This document shows, piece after piece, positions 15,015-22,850 of a stretch of 35,585 bases of DNA. Made by a program: the position numbers and the translations under genes. This DNA comes from Lactonifactor longoviformis DSM 17459. Its GTDB lineage: Bacteria > Bacillota > Clostridia > Lachnospirales > Lachnospiraceae. The notes beneath the pieces were generated by a model that saw only the letters and a list, made by a program, of their open reading frames with translations, was not told the DNA's origin and did not search any database. The DNA is taken from contig NZ_FQVI01000033.1 of the NCBI RefSeq assembly GCF_900129135.1, forward strand, positions 1 through 35,585, written 5' to 3'. Position 1 is the first letter of the stretch. Each line of letters starts with the position of its first letter.

Positions 15015-16727
15015 ATGAATGAGACGATGCGGACAGTGTTTGGGTTGTTAGGAGGATTAGCTGTATTCATCTATGGAATGAATATGATGAGTGAAGGCCT
15101 GCAGAAGGTTGCAGGGGAGAAAATGAAATATGTACTGGGGATTCTGACGAAGAATCCTATCGTAGGCGTGCTGGCCGGAGCTCTGACGACTGCGGTTCTG
15201 CAGAGCAGCAGTGCCACAACAGTAATGGTGATTGGATTTGTCAGTGCAGGATTAATGAAGCTGCCCCAGGCGATTTCTGTCATTTTGGGCGCGAATATCG
15301 GAACAACCATGACCGCACAGATTATTGCTTTTAAGATTACGGATTACATATGGCCTATTATTTTCATTGGGTTTGTAATTTTCTTTTTCTGCAAAAAGGA
15401 AAAAGCCAAGAATATAGGGCAGACCATATTTGCTTTTGGAATTTTATTCCTGGGAATTACCACCATGGGGGATGTCATGAAACCTCTGGCTGCCAGCCCT
15501 GTATTTACCGATATGATAGCAAAAGTTTCTCACATACCGGTTCTGGGCGTCCTTCTGGGTACAGTTATGACCCTTGTGGTGCAGAGCAGCAGTGCCACGA
15601 TTGCAGTCCTGCAGAATTTTGCCAGTCAGGCGGGACCTGACGGCATATCCAGTGTCATAGGACTTACAGGTGCGATTCCCATTCTTCTGGGAGACAACAT
15701 CGGAACAACAATTACTGCATTGCTGGCCTCCGTAGGTCAGTCTAAAAATGCAAAGCGGACAGCAGTTGCCCACAGTGTATTTAACATTACAGGAAGCTTC
15801 CTCTTTATCTGGATCATTCCATGGTTCGCAAAGTTTGTGGAGTTTATCTCTCCCAAGGGAAATGAGATTGATGTGATTTCCAGACAGATTGCAAATGCCC
15901 ACACAGCCTTTAATGTGGCAAATACGCTTCTGTGGATTCCCTTTATCTGGCTGATGGTTAAGATTGTCACTAAGATTGTGCCGGGAGAGGATGTGGTTGA
16001 CACAGAAGGCCAGCCCCAGTTTCTGGACGACAAGATGGCAGGCCAGCCGGTATTCGCCCTGCATCTGGCCAATGAGGAGATCGTGCGCTGCGCACATATG
16101 GTTCAGGAAATGATAAGTGAGGCAAGAAAAGCAATGGATCAGAAAACGGCTGCTGTATGGAAAAATGTCTGCGAGAGGCGGGGCGTTGTAGAGCATCTGT
16201 ATGGCCAGATAGAAAAGTTTATCTCCAATCTTTTTGCCAGCGGTACACTCACAGAGGTGCAGTCTATGCGGGCGGCCAGCCTGATGTATATAGCCTGTGA
16301 TGTGGACAGGATCAGCCAAAGGTGTCAGGAAGTGGCTAAGGTACGAAAAGAGCGCCTGGAGGATAACCGGGAGGGCAAAGAATATGCGTTTTCAAAGGAA
16401 GCAGAGAAGGAAATGGAAAGTATGCTGGAAAAAATAGAGGGGATGCTTCTCTCCGCTATGGATGCTGTGCAGAACGATAACCGGGCCGCAGCATTTAAGG
16501 TGATTCAGCAAAGGGACGAACTGCAGATACAGGAAAATAAACTCAGGAAGAACCATGTACAGAGACTGAAAAAAGGGAAATGCAGCCCAGAGCTTACGGG
16601 AGCCTTTACAACTATATTGTACAGTATGGAAAGGATGGGAAGCCTTTGTGTAAATATCGCAGAGGCTTACATCGGACAGCCCAGTCTGGAAGGGGAGCGC
16701 CAAGAGCAGGATGCCGTGGGACAGTAG
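15015..16727 (+). CDS. Na+/phosphate cotransporter with C-terminal PhoU-like domain
   Basis: The 570-residue membrane protein has the duplicated NptA/PiT-II core. QSSSATT occurs at residue 63 and QSSSAT again at 190, each followed by a GANIGTT or GDNIGTT motif. About eight hydrophobic segments end near residue 320. The remaining 230 residues are helical and charged, resembling PhoU bundles. It should import phosphate with sodium across the cytoplasmic membrane. The upstream PhoP-box array suggests induction under phosphate limitation. A paralogue of similar architecture lies convergent to it at 16800-18479. Confidence 0.9.
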   Translation: MNETMRTVFGLLGGLAVFIYGMNMMSEGLQKVAGEKMKYVLGILTKNPIVGVLAGALTTAVLQSSSATTVMVIGFVSAGLMKLPQAISVILGANIGTTMTAQIIAFKITDYIWPIIFIGFVIFFFCKKEKAKNIGQTIFAFGILFLGITTMGDVMKPLAASPVFTDMIAKVSHIPVLGVLLGTVMTLVVQSSSATIAVLQNFASQAGPDGISSVIGLTGAIPILLGDNIGTTITALLASVGQSKNAKRTAVAHSVFNITGSFLFIWIIPWFAKFVEFISPKGNEIDVISRQIANAHTAFNVANTLLWIPFIWLMVKIVTKIVPGEDVVDTEGQPQFLDDKMAGQPVFALHLANEEIVRCAHMVQEMISEARKAMDQKTAAVWKNVCERRGVVEHLYGQIEKFISNLFASGTLTEVQSMRAASLMYIACDVDRISQRCQEVAKVRKERLEDNREGKEYAFSKEAEKEMESMLEKIEGMLLSAMDAVQNDNRAAAFKVIQQRDELQIQENKLRKNHVQRLKKGKCSPELTGAFTTILYSMERMGSLCVNIAEAYIGQPSLEGERQEQDAVGQ

Positions 16728-16740
16728 AACCCGGAAATAT

Positions 16741-16790
16741 AAAAACAGCCATTCTCAGCAGTTGGCAATAACTGCAGAATGGCTGTTTCT
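16741..16790. terminator. Shared terminator between the two convergent Na/Pi cotransporters
   Basis: AACAGCCATTCT (16744-16755) pairs with AGAATGGCTGTT (16776-16787), continued by an inner AGCAGTT/ACTGC pairing. A T run follows on the minus strand (16741-16745) and a weaker one on the plus strand. Confidence 0.75.
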
Positions 16791-16799
16791 ATGTGAGCA

Positions 16800-18479
16800 T
16801 TAAAGGGTTTCCGTGGCCGCGATGCCCATCTCTTTGCTTTCCCCTTCCCACATCGTTGTATATTCTTTGGCAATATTCAAAGCATGATCACCAATTCTTT
16901 CGAAATCCGTAAGCATCTCAGAATAAAGAATGCTGGTTTCTGCCAGGCAGGTTCCATTTTGCATCCGTATGATTTGGTTCTGCCGGAACTGGGCATTGAT
17001 ATCATCGATCTGCTGCTCATATTTGGCCACCTGCTCCAGAATATGAAGAGGAGAAACTGACTTCTGTGGGGCAAGCTGATCCAGAGTCGTCAGGCACACT
17101 GCTTTCATAGACTGAATTTCCTGGATGGCTGTGGAGGAAAATTTAAGATCTTTATTGCAGAGCATTTCCGCATATTCTGCGATATTCATAGCATGGTCTC
17201 CCACCCTCTCGATATTCCCTACTATTTTAAAATAGCCGTTGATGATTTTGCTGTCTTTGTGTGACATCTCTTGTGCCATGAGGGTAGAGATGTATCTGGA
17301 TATCTCCATATTCAGATAATCCAGGTATTCCTCATTGGCCAGAATCTGAGTCATTTTCTTCGTGGAGCGGTGTTCCACAGACTCAAAGCTGAGAAGCACA
17401 TTTTCTCTGGCAAATTGGAACATACGGTAGACTTCCTGCTGGAGCTGGGAAACAGCCAATGCAGCCCATCCTATTTTGTAATCTCCCGCATGGGGAAGGG
17501 TGTGCAGATACATGAGGGAATGGCCGCCTTCTTCTTCTTCTCCTTTATCCGGAAGCAGTTTTTCTGACAGAGAGGCCAGATAATTGCCGAAGGGAAGCAG
17601 CAGCAGTGTGGTGACTATATTAAACAGAGTATGTACATTTGCAATCTGCGCTGCAGGGTTATCCGGTGTCAGTGACTGTATGACGGATGTAAATGGGGTC
17701 AGCATGCAGACACATACGAAGATGCCGGTTCCAATGGTATTAAACAGCAGATGAATAATGGTTGTTCTCTTTGCATTCCGGTTGGTGCCGATAGAGGCCA
17801 GTACTGCGGTGATGCAGGTACCGATATTCTGCCCAAACAGAACATATACAGAACTGGAAAGGCCGATCAGACCGCTGGATGCCAGTGCCTGAAGAATTCC
17901 CACAGAGGCTGAGGAGGACTGGATTACTGCAGTAAAGAGAGCGCCGGCCAGAATTCCCAAAAGCGGGTTAGAAAACTGGGTCATCAGATGGATGAATCCC
18001 TCAGAATCCCGGAGGGGCATCATAGCGTCGCTCATCATTCCCATTCCGATAAAAAGCACCCCCAGACCGGCAATAATGGCGCCGAAATGATGATTTTTCT
18101 CTCCCTTCAGAAATACTACCATGGAGACGCCGATAAAGGCTATGAGGGGCGCGATAGCACTGATGTCAAGGGCAATAAGCTGGCCTGTGATCGTTGTACC
18201 GATATTGGCTCCCATAATAATCCAGACAGCCTGACGGAGCGTCATGAGACGGGAGTTGACAAAACCGACTACCATAACAGTCGTGGCGGAGGAAGACTGT
18301 ATGACAGCTGTTATGCCTGCGCCTACAGCAATGCCAAGAAAGCGGTTGGCAGTTAGCTTTTCTAAGATGCGTTTCATTCGGTTGCCGGCTGCCGCCTCCA
18401 ACCCGTCGCTCATCATATGCATGCCGTATAGGAAGAGGGCAAGCCCTCCCAGGAGGATGAGTATGTCACTTGTTTTCAT
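16800..18479 (-). CDS. Na+/phosphate cotransporter with C-terminal PhoU-like domain (second copy)
   Basis: The 559-residue protein is a paralogue of 15015-16727. It starts KTSDILILLGGLALFLYGMH and has QSSSATT at residue 61 and the second QSSSA copy near residue 200. GANIGTT and GQNIGT loops are present, and a helical PhoU-like tail of about 230 residues. I use ATG 18479 because AAAGGA lies nine bases upstream; the frame from 18536 has no ribosome site. No clear PhoP-box array is visible upstream, unlike its neighbour. The pair may therefore be expressed under different conditions, or this copy may handle another role such as phosphate export or homeostasis (inference). Confidence 0.88.
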   Translation of the reverse strand: MKTSDILILLGGLALFLYGMHMMSDGLEAAAGNRMKRILEKLTANRFLGIAVGAGITAVIQSSSATTVMVVGFVNSRLMTLRQAVWIIMGANIGTTITGQLIALDISAIAPLIAFIGVSMVVFLKGEKNHHFGAIIAGLGVLFIGMGMMSDAMMPLRDSEGFIHLMTQFSNPLLGILAGALFTAVIQSSSASVGILQALASSGLIGLSSSVYVLFGQNIGTCITAVLASIGTNRNAKRTTIIHLLFNTIGTGIFVCVCMLTPFTSVIQSLTPDNPAAQIANVHTLFNIVTTLLLLPFGNYLASLSEKLLPDKGEEEEGGHSLMYLHTLPHAGDYKIGWAALAVSQLQQEVYRMFQFARENVLLSFESVEHRSTKKMTQILANEEYLDYLNMEISRYISTLMAQEMSHKDSKIINGYFKIVGNIERVGDHAMNIAEYAEMLCNKDLKFSSTAIQEIQSMKAVCLTTLDQLAPQKSVSPLHILEQVAKYEQQIDDINAQFRQNQIIRMQNGTCLAETSILYSEMLTDFERIGDHALNIAKEYTTMWEGESKEMGIAATETL

Positions 18480-18701
18480 GTGTTTATTTCCTTTCCATAT
18501 TTTCTCCAAAAATTCTACGCAAATCCAATATAACATGATAAAATAAGTACTTCCGTAAAGAAAGCGTTAAAAATGGAAAATTACCTGCTTACAAGCAGAA
18601 AAAATTGCGGTATACTGTTAGATACCAAAGGAATAATTCATGCCCTTCGGGCGGGCATAAGTATTGTGCCGTATAAAGTATGAGGAGGAAAACGGCCGGA
18701 A

Positions 18702-19796
18702 ATGAAAAGACTTAAGGAATTTATAGTAACTATGGCTCTGCTTGTGCTGGCCACAGCGCTGGCCTACTGGTTTTACCACACCACAGAGAGTATGACGAAT
18801 ATGGCAATTGTGTATATGATGGCAACTGTTCTCATCTCCAGATATACGTCAGGGTATTTTTGGGGAATTATATCCTGTTTTATAGGCGTTCTGGGGGTTA
18901 ATTTCTTTTTTACCTATCCATTCTGGCAAATCGATTTTACCAGAGACGGTTATCCGGCTACGTTCATAGGGATGCTGGTAATTTCATTTATTACCAGTGC
19001 TACCACAACCAGTATGAAAGAGCAGAAAAGGCTGGCAGAGGAGAGAGATGAGATGAATAAAAAGCTCTATGAATCACAGAAAAAGCTGGAGGTGGAGACA
19101 GAAAAGGAAAAGATGCGGGCCAATCTTCTGCGTGCAGTTTCCCACGATCTCCGTACCCCTCTTACGAGTATGATAGGTTCCAGCGATTTGTACCTGGAAG
19201 CAAAGGATACGTTAAAGGAGGAGGAAAAAGAGGGGCTGATACAGCATATCAGGGAAGATGCCACCTGGCTGCTGCACATGGTGGAGAATCTGCTGTCGGT
19301 GACGAGAATCCGGGAGGGGAATACAAAGGTGAATAAATCCCCGGAGCCTTTGGAGGAAGTGGTGTCTGAGGGCGTGATAAGACTAAAAAAGAGATACCCG
19401 GGAGCAGAGATACGAACCACAATTCCGGAGGATTTCCTGATGGTGCCTATGGACGCCACACTGGTGGAACAGGTAATTATCAATCTTCTGGAAAATGCAC
19501 TGCTGCATTCCGGGAGCACAAGGCCAATTGAGTTTACTGTTACAAAAGAAAAGGACACAGTGCTGTTCCAGGTGAGAGATCACGGGATCGGAATTGCAGA
19601 GGATAAACTGCCGGATCTCTTTGACGGCATCAGCAGCGAAAGAGGGAGAGGGAGCGATTCCTCTAAAGGGATGGGGATCGGCCTGTCCATATGTAAAAGT
19701 ATTATAACTGCACATGGGGGAGCCATTGAGGCCAGAAACCATTCAGATGGGGCCGAATTTATATTTACTCTTCCATTGGAAGGAGAAGCAAAATGA
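18702..19796 (+). CDS. KdpD-type sensor histidine kinase lacking the N-terminal KdpD/USP region
   Basis: The 364-residue kinase begins with a DUF4118-like membrane region (about residues 8-100, four hydrophobic segments, with GVLGVNFFFTYPFW typical of KdpD). A coiled linker leads to the H-box AVSHDLRTPLTSM (H148), N-box INLLENALLHS, DHGIGIAE and GMGIGLSICKSI. Classical KdpD has about 400 more N-terminal residues that are absent here. There is no kdpFABC in the window, so the target may be another potassium system. The kinase and regulator genes overlap by ATGA. The 5' leader holds a 14-base palindrome CTGCTTACAAGCAG (18585-18598) and a GC hairpin near 18640-18658. Confidence 0.85.
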   Translation: MKRLKEFIVTMALLVLATALAYWFYHTTESMTNMAIVYMMATVLISRYTSGYFWGIISCFIGVLGVNFFFTYPFWQIDFTRDGYPATFIGMLVISFITSATTTSMKEQKRLAEERDEMNKKLYESQKKLEVETEKEKMRANLLRAVSHDLRTPLTSMIGSSDLYLEAKDTLKEEEKEGLIQHIREDATWLLHMVENLLSVTRIREGNTKVNKSPEPLEEVVSEGVIRLKKRYPGAEIRTTIPEDFLMVPMDATLVEQVIINLLENALLHSGSTRPIEFTVTKEKDTVLFQVRDHGIGIAEDKLPDLFDGISSERGRGSDSSKGMGIGLSICKSIITAHGGAIEARNHSDGAEFIFTLPLEGEAK

Positions 19797-20494
19797 AGGA
19801 TCACAGAGAGTTAATTTTGATTATCGAGGATGAGAAAAACATCGCTGATTTTGTAGAAACCGTATTAAATTCCAGAAATTATAAGGTGATTAAAGCCTAT
19901 ACAGGAAAAGAAGCCTTAAGCGCTATCACTTCCCACTGCCCGGATGTAATCCTTTTGGATCTGGGCCTGCCGGATATGGATGGTCTGGACATTATAAAGC
20001 AGGTACGGGAATGGGCAGAAACTCCCATTGTTGTAATATCTGCCAGAACACAGGAAAAGGAGAAGGTGGCAGCATTGGATCTTGGAGCAGATGACTACAT
20101 AACGAAGCCCTTCGGCACGGATGAACTTATGGCCAGGATCAGGACAGCGCTGCGTCACCACGACAAAGCGAAAGCGGGAAATTCCTCCGAAAAATATCAG
20201 GTAGAAGGGTTGGAGATTGATTTTGGAAAACGGCTTGTTATGCTGGAGGGGCAGAGCATTCATCTGACACAGATAGAATATAAGCTGATTACCCTGCTTG
20301 CCAAGAATGCGGGAAAGGTTTTGACCTATGATCATATTATGAAAGAAATATGGGGTCCCTATGCCGGGGATGACAACCAGATTCTCCGGGTCAATATGGC
20401 TAATATACGTAGAAAGCTGGAGAAAAACCCTGCAGAGCCAAAGTATATCTTTACAGAGGTAGGTGTGGGCTACCGGATGCAGGAGGATAGATAG
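19793..20494 (+). CDS. KdpE/OmpR-family response regulator
   Basis: The 233-residue regulator has a receiver domain with acidic pocket E12-D13, phosphoacceptor D56 (ILLDLGLPDMDG) and the lysine in YITKPF. An OmpR-type winged helix follows (LTQIEYKLITLLAKNAGKVL... RVNMANIRRKLE...VGVGYRM). Phosphorylation by the adjacent kinase is the obvious input, given the ATGA overlap. KdpE-like regulators usually control potassium uptake. The targets here cannot be read from the window. Confidence 0.9.
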   Translation: MKDHRELILIIEDEKNIADFVETVLNSRNYKVIKAYTGKEALSAITSHCPDVILLDLGLPDMDGLDIIKQVREWAETPIVVISARTQEKEKVAALDLGADDYITKPFGTDELMARIRTALRHHDKAKAGNSSEKYQVEGLEIDFGKRLVMLEGQSIHLTQIEYKLITLLAKNAGKVLTYDHIMKEIWGPYAGDDNQILRVNMANIRRKLEKNPAEPKYIFTEVGVGYRMQEDR

Positions 20495-20509
20495 GGAGAT
20501 GCTGTTATT

Positions 20510-21562
20510 ATGAACGAAGAACAATACAGAGAACGAATCCTTCAGCTGGCTAGACGAAAGGATGCGGAGGATGATTTTTTAGGGATGCTGATCACCTGCA
20601 GGGACGAATGGGTTACCAGCTTTCTCTATGAGACGGCAGCTGGCGTAAGGCAGAAATTGTATGGCAGAGACGTCTACATACGCGGGCTGATAGAGATATC
20701 CAATTTCTGCAAGAATGACTGCTACTACTGCGGAATACGTAAAAGTAATAGAGAGCTGACAAGATACCATATTGGGGAGGATGAGATTCTGGAGTGCTGC
20801 GAAGAAGGGTATGCTCTGGGTTTTCGCACCTTTGTTCTTCAGGGAGGGGAGGATGGATATTATACGGATGACCGCCTTTGCAGGATCATTACCGGAATCA
20901 AAAAAGAATATCCGGACTGTGCGGTTACTCTGTCTCTGGGGGAGAGAAGCAGGGAGAGCTATAAGAAGCTGCATGATGCCGGTGCGGATCGCTATCTGTT
21001 AAGGCATGAGACTGCAGATGAAACACATTACAGACAGCTGCACCCTTCCTCCCTCAGCCTGGAGAACAGGAAGCAATGCCTTTTTTACTTAAAGGAATTA
21101 GGATATCAGGTGGGATCAGGCTTCATGGTAGGGTCCCCCGGGCAGATTCCGGAGCATCTGATTGAAGATCTGAGATTTCTCCAGAAACTGCAGCCGGCAA
21201 TGATCGGCATAGGTCCGTTTCTCCCCCACAAAGATACTCCCTTTCGGGAAGAGAAGGAAGGGGATTTGACAATGTGCCTGAATCTCACAGCTATATTAAG
21301 GCTGCTCTTCCCACACGCGCTGATCCCTGCGACTACGGCTCTGGGTACTCTGCATTCGGAGGGAAGGGAGCTGGGAATTCTGGCCGGTGCCAATGTGGTA
21401 ATGCCCAATCTGTCGCCTTTGTCGGTGAGACAGCTGTACAGCCTTTACAACAATAAGGCCTGTACCGGGCTGGAGGCGGCTGAACATAAAGTATTGCTGG
21501 AAAAGCGGATGGAACGGATCGGCTACCGAATCGTAACCAGCCGCGGGGATGTAGTGAAATAG
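20510..21562 (+). CDS. hydE: [FeFe]-hydrogenase H-cluster maturase HydE (radical SAM)
   Basis: The 350-residue radical SAM enzyme has C67-x3-C71-x2-C74 (FCKNDCYYCGIRKSN) and the HydE/BioB-like barrel. Supporting segments are FVLQGGEDGYYTDD, RYLLRHETADETHY, the GSGFMVGSPGQ turn and PFLPHKDTPF, all seen in HydE. HydE works with HydF and HydG to build the H-cluster of [FeFe] hydrogenase. Neither partner nor a hydrogenase is in the window. It lies 15 bp after the response regulator, so they may share a transcript. A long hairpin terminator follows. Confidence 0.9.
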   Translation: MNEEQYRERILQLARRKDAEDDFLGMLITCRDEWVTSFLYETAAGVRQKLYGRDVYIRGLIEISNFCKNDCYYCGIRKSNRELTRYHIGEDEILECCEEGYALGFRTFVLQGGEDGYYTDDRLCRIITGIKKEYPDCAVTLSLGERSRESYKKLHDAGADRYLLRHETADETHYRQLHPSSLSLENRKQCLFYLKELGYQVGSGFMVGSPGQIPEHLIEDLRFLQKLQPAMIGIGPFLPHKDTPFREEKEGDLTMCLNLTAILRLLFPHALIPATTALGTLHSEGRELGILAGANVVMPNLSPLSVRQLYSLYNNKACTGLEAAEHKVLLEKRMERIGYRIVTSRGDVVK

Positions 21563-21600
21563 GGACGTGTTCAGCCTGAACCGTCCCCCTCTTTATTTTT
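21562..21600 (+). terminator. Terminator of the kinase-regulator-hydE unit
   Basis: GGGACG (21562-21567) pairs with CGTCCC (21582-21587), extended inward by GTTCAG/CTGAAC, then a T-rich tract. Its tail overlaps the end of the convergent dedA gene. Confidence 0.8.
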
Positions 21601-22204
21601 TCTTTCTTTTCCGGTAAACAACAAATAGGCCTAATAAAAGTCCGCCCACTGTGACTGCCACAGCTACATCGGAGTAAGTATTCATATAGAGGACCACCCG
21701 CTGCCAGGAAGCCCCTGCCATAGCTCCCAGAGTGACAAGAAGCAGGTTCCAGATGGTGCTGCCGACGGTAGTGAGAAAAAGGAAGGTGGGAAGAGGCATC
21801 TTAGCCATGCCTGCAGGGATAGATATAAGACTCCTCACAATTGGGATACAGCGGCAGAAAAGGACCGTGTAATTCCCCTGGCTGTCAAACCAGCGTATTG
21901 CTTTTCCCACATCCTCCTGTTTGAAGTGGAGGAGATGTCCCAGCCGTCCGCTCAATATTTTTTCCAGCCGCTCCTGAGACACCAGGCTCCCCACCTCATA
22001 AAGGATGATAGCGCCGAACACAGAGCCTACGGTAGAAGAGAGGACAACCCCCAGGATGTTCATCTTAGTGTAGGTTGTCATAAAGCCGCCAAAGGTAAGG
22101 ATGACCTCCGAGGGGATGGGGGGGAATACATTTTCGATGGTAATTAACAGGGCGATGCCCAGATATCCGTAAGTATTCATAATTTCCATGATCCATGACT
22201 GCAT
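21593..22204 (-). CDS. DedA-family membrane protein
   Basis: The 203-residue protein has the DedA signature: an N-terminal hydrophobic reentrant segment with ENVFPPIPSEVILTFGGF. Centrally it has FCRCIPIVRSLISIPAGMAKMP (the R-x3-P-x2-R and AG core) and GSTIWNLLLVTLGAMAG, then a C-terminal transmembrane helix and a KRKKK tail. DedA proteins are implicated in flipping undecaprenyl phosphate or phospholipids and in envelope homeostasis. AAGGAGG lies nine bases before ATG 22204. A paired ATAACA repeat lies just upstream (see findings). Confidence 0.9.
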   Translation of the reverse strand: MQSWIMEIMNTYGYLGIALLITIENVFPPIPSEVILTFGGFMTTYTKMNILGVVLSSTVGSVFGAIILYEVGSLVSQERLEKILSGRLGHLLHFKQEDVGKAIRWFDSQGNYTVLFCRCIPIVRSLISIPAGMAKMPLPTFLFLTTVGSTIWNLLLVTLGAMAGASWQRVVLYMNTYSDVAVAVTVGGLLLGLFVVYRKRKKK

Positions 22205-22456
22205 GGTTGTCTGCCTCCTTAATGGTTAAGGGTTAGTTCATTGTATTATGAATATAACAGAAATATAACAAAATCCTGGTGCAAATAATTTCAAAGGCTG
22301 TAGGTATAATCCGGGTATCAGAAAAAAAGAGGATGTATTCCGAACCGCGTGTCATTGGGGAGCTTATGTACTTATAATAGTGGGGAATAAATAATTTCAT
22401 TAAGAAAGAATGATAATATATGCTGCAGATTTGAATATAAGACAAATTAATTTTTT
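22205..22456. other. Gene-free stretch between dedA and the SRP RNA
   Basis: This AT-rich stretch holds the dedA ribosome site and a direct repeat AATATAACA at 22251-22259 and 22262-22270 (11 bp apart). I see no supported gene. The 70-codon frame on the minus strand at 22233-22445 lacks a ribosome site and coding character. Confidence 0.5.
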
Positions 22457-22718
22457 ACGTGCGCCGCCCTTCGACTCCACCCCATAGACGTTACCTCTAC
22501 AGTTAACTCGGCCCAGGCACCCTTACGGCACACAGAAGATTCTACTTAGTGCTGCTTCATTCCTGACCTGACACGATTCATAGAGTTCTGTTGCGTAAGA
22601 CCCAGACGTCAACGCCACTTATAGAGGGCAGCTCTACAAGATAAAAGCCTCAGTTTGGCATCACCCCTGCTGTAGCGGATTGCAGGTTCAGGGCACCGCT
22701 AACTCCCCGGCTGCACGG
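22457..22718 (-). ncRNA. ffs: Signal recognition particle RNA, large (Alu-containing) form
   Basis: The minus strand closely matches the Bacillus/Clostridia scRNA. The 5' Alu part contains GCCGGGGAGTTAGCGGTGCC and CTGCAATCCGCTACAGCAGG. The helix 5 region contains GTTGACGTCTGGGTCTT. Domain IV contains GTCAGGTCAGGAATGAAGCA with its GGAA tetraloop, and the 3' part contains GTGCCTGGGCCGAGTTAACT. The ends pair (CGTGC with GCACG). Length is about 262 bases. The loop-closing pair of domain IV is A-U rather than the usual C-G. This RNA binds Ffh to target membrane and secreted proteins. No clear T run follows the 3' end, so processing from a longer transcript is likely. Confidence 0.95.
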
Positions 22719-22724
22719 ACTTAT

Positions 22725-22753
22725 AGTATACATTGAATTTGAATGTTTGTCAA
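22725..22753 (-). promoter_or_regulatory. SRP RNA promoter
   Basis: On the minus strand a perfect TTGACA (22748-22753), 17-base spacer, then TATACT (22725-22730). The predicted start at about 22718 matches the RNA's 5' end. Confidence 0.88.
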
Positions 22754-22789
22754 TTGCTTTGAGAAAAATAAGCCAGATCCGCCTTCCCC

Positions 22790-22818
22790 TTGTTATAAAA
22801 AATAAAATATTATATAAT
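22790..22818 (+). promoter_or_regulatory. pfk promoter
   Basis: TTGTTA (22790-22795), 17-base AT-rich spacer, perfect TATAAT (22813-22818), about 30 bases before the pfk ATG. It is back-to-back with the SRP RNA promoter. Confidence 0.72.
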
Positions 22819-22850
22819 GGGTTCATATTAAAAAGATTGGATGTGACAAT

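Noticed and set aside
22233-22445. 70-codon minus-strand frame downstream of the SRP RNA
   Set aside because: No ribosome site, biased AT-driven composition and no recognisable product.
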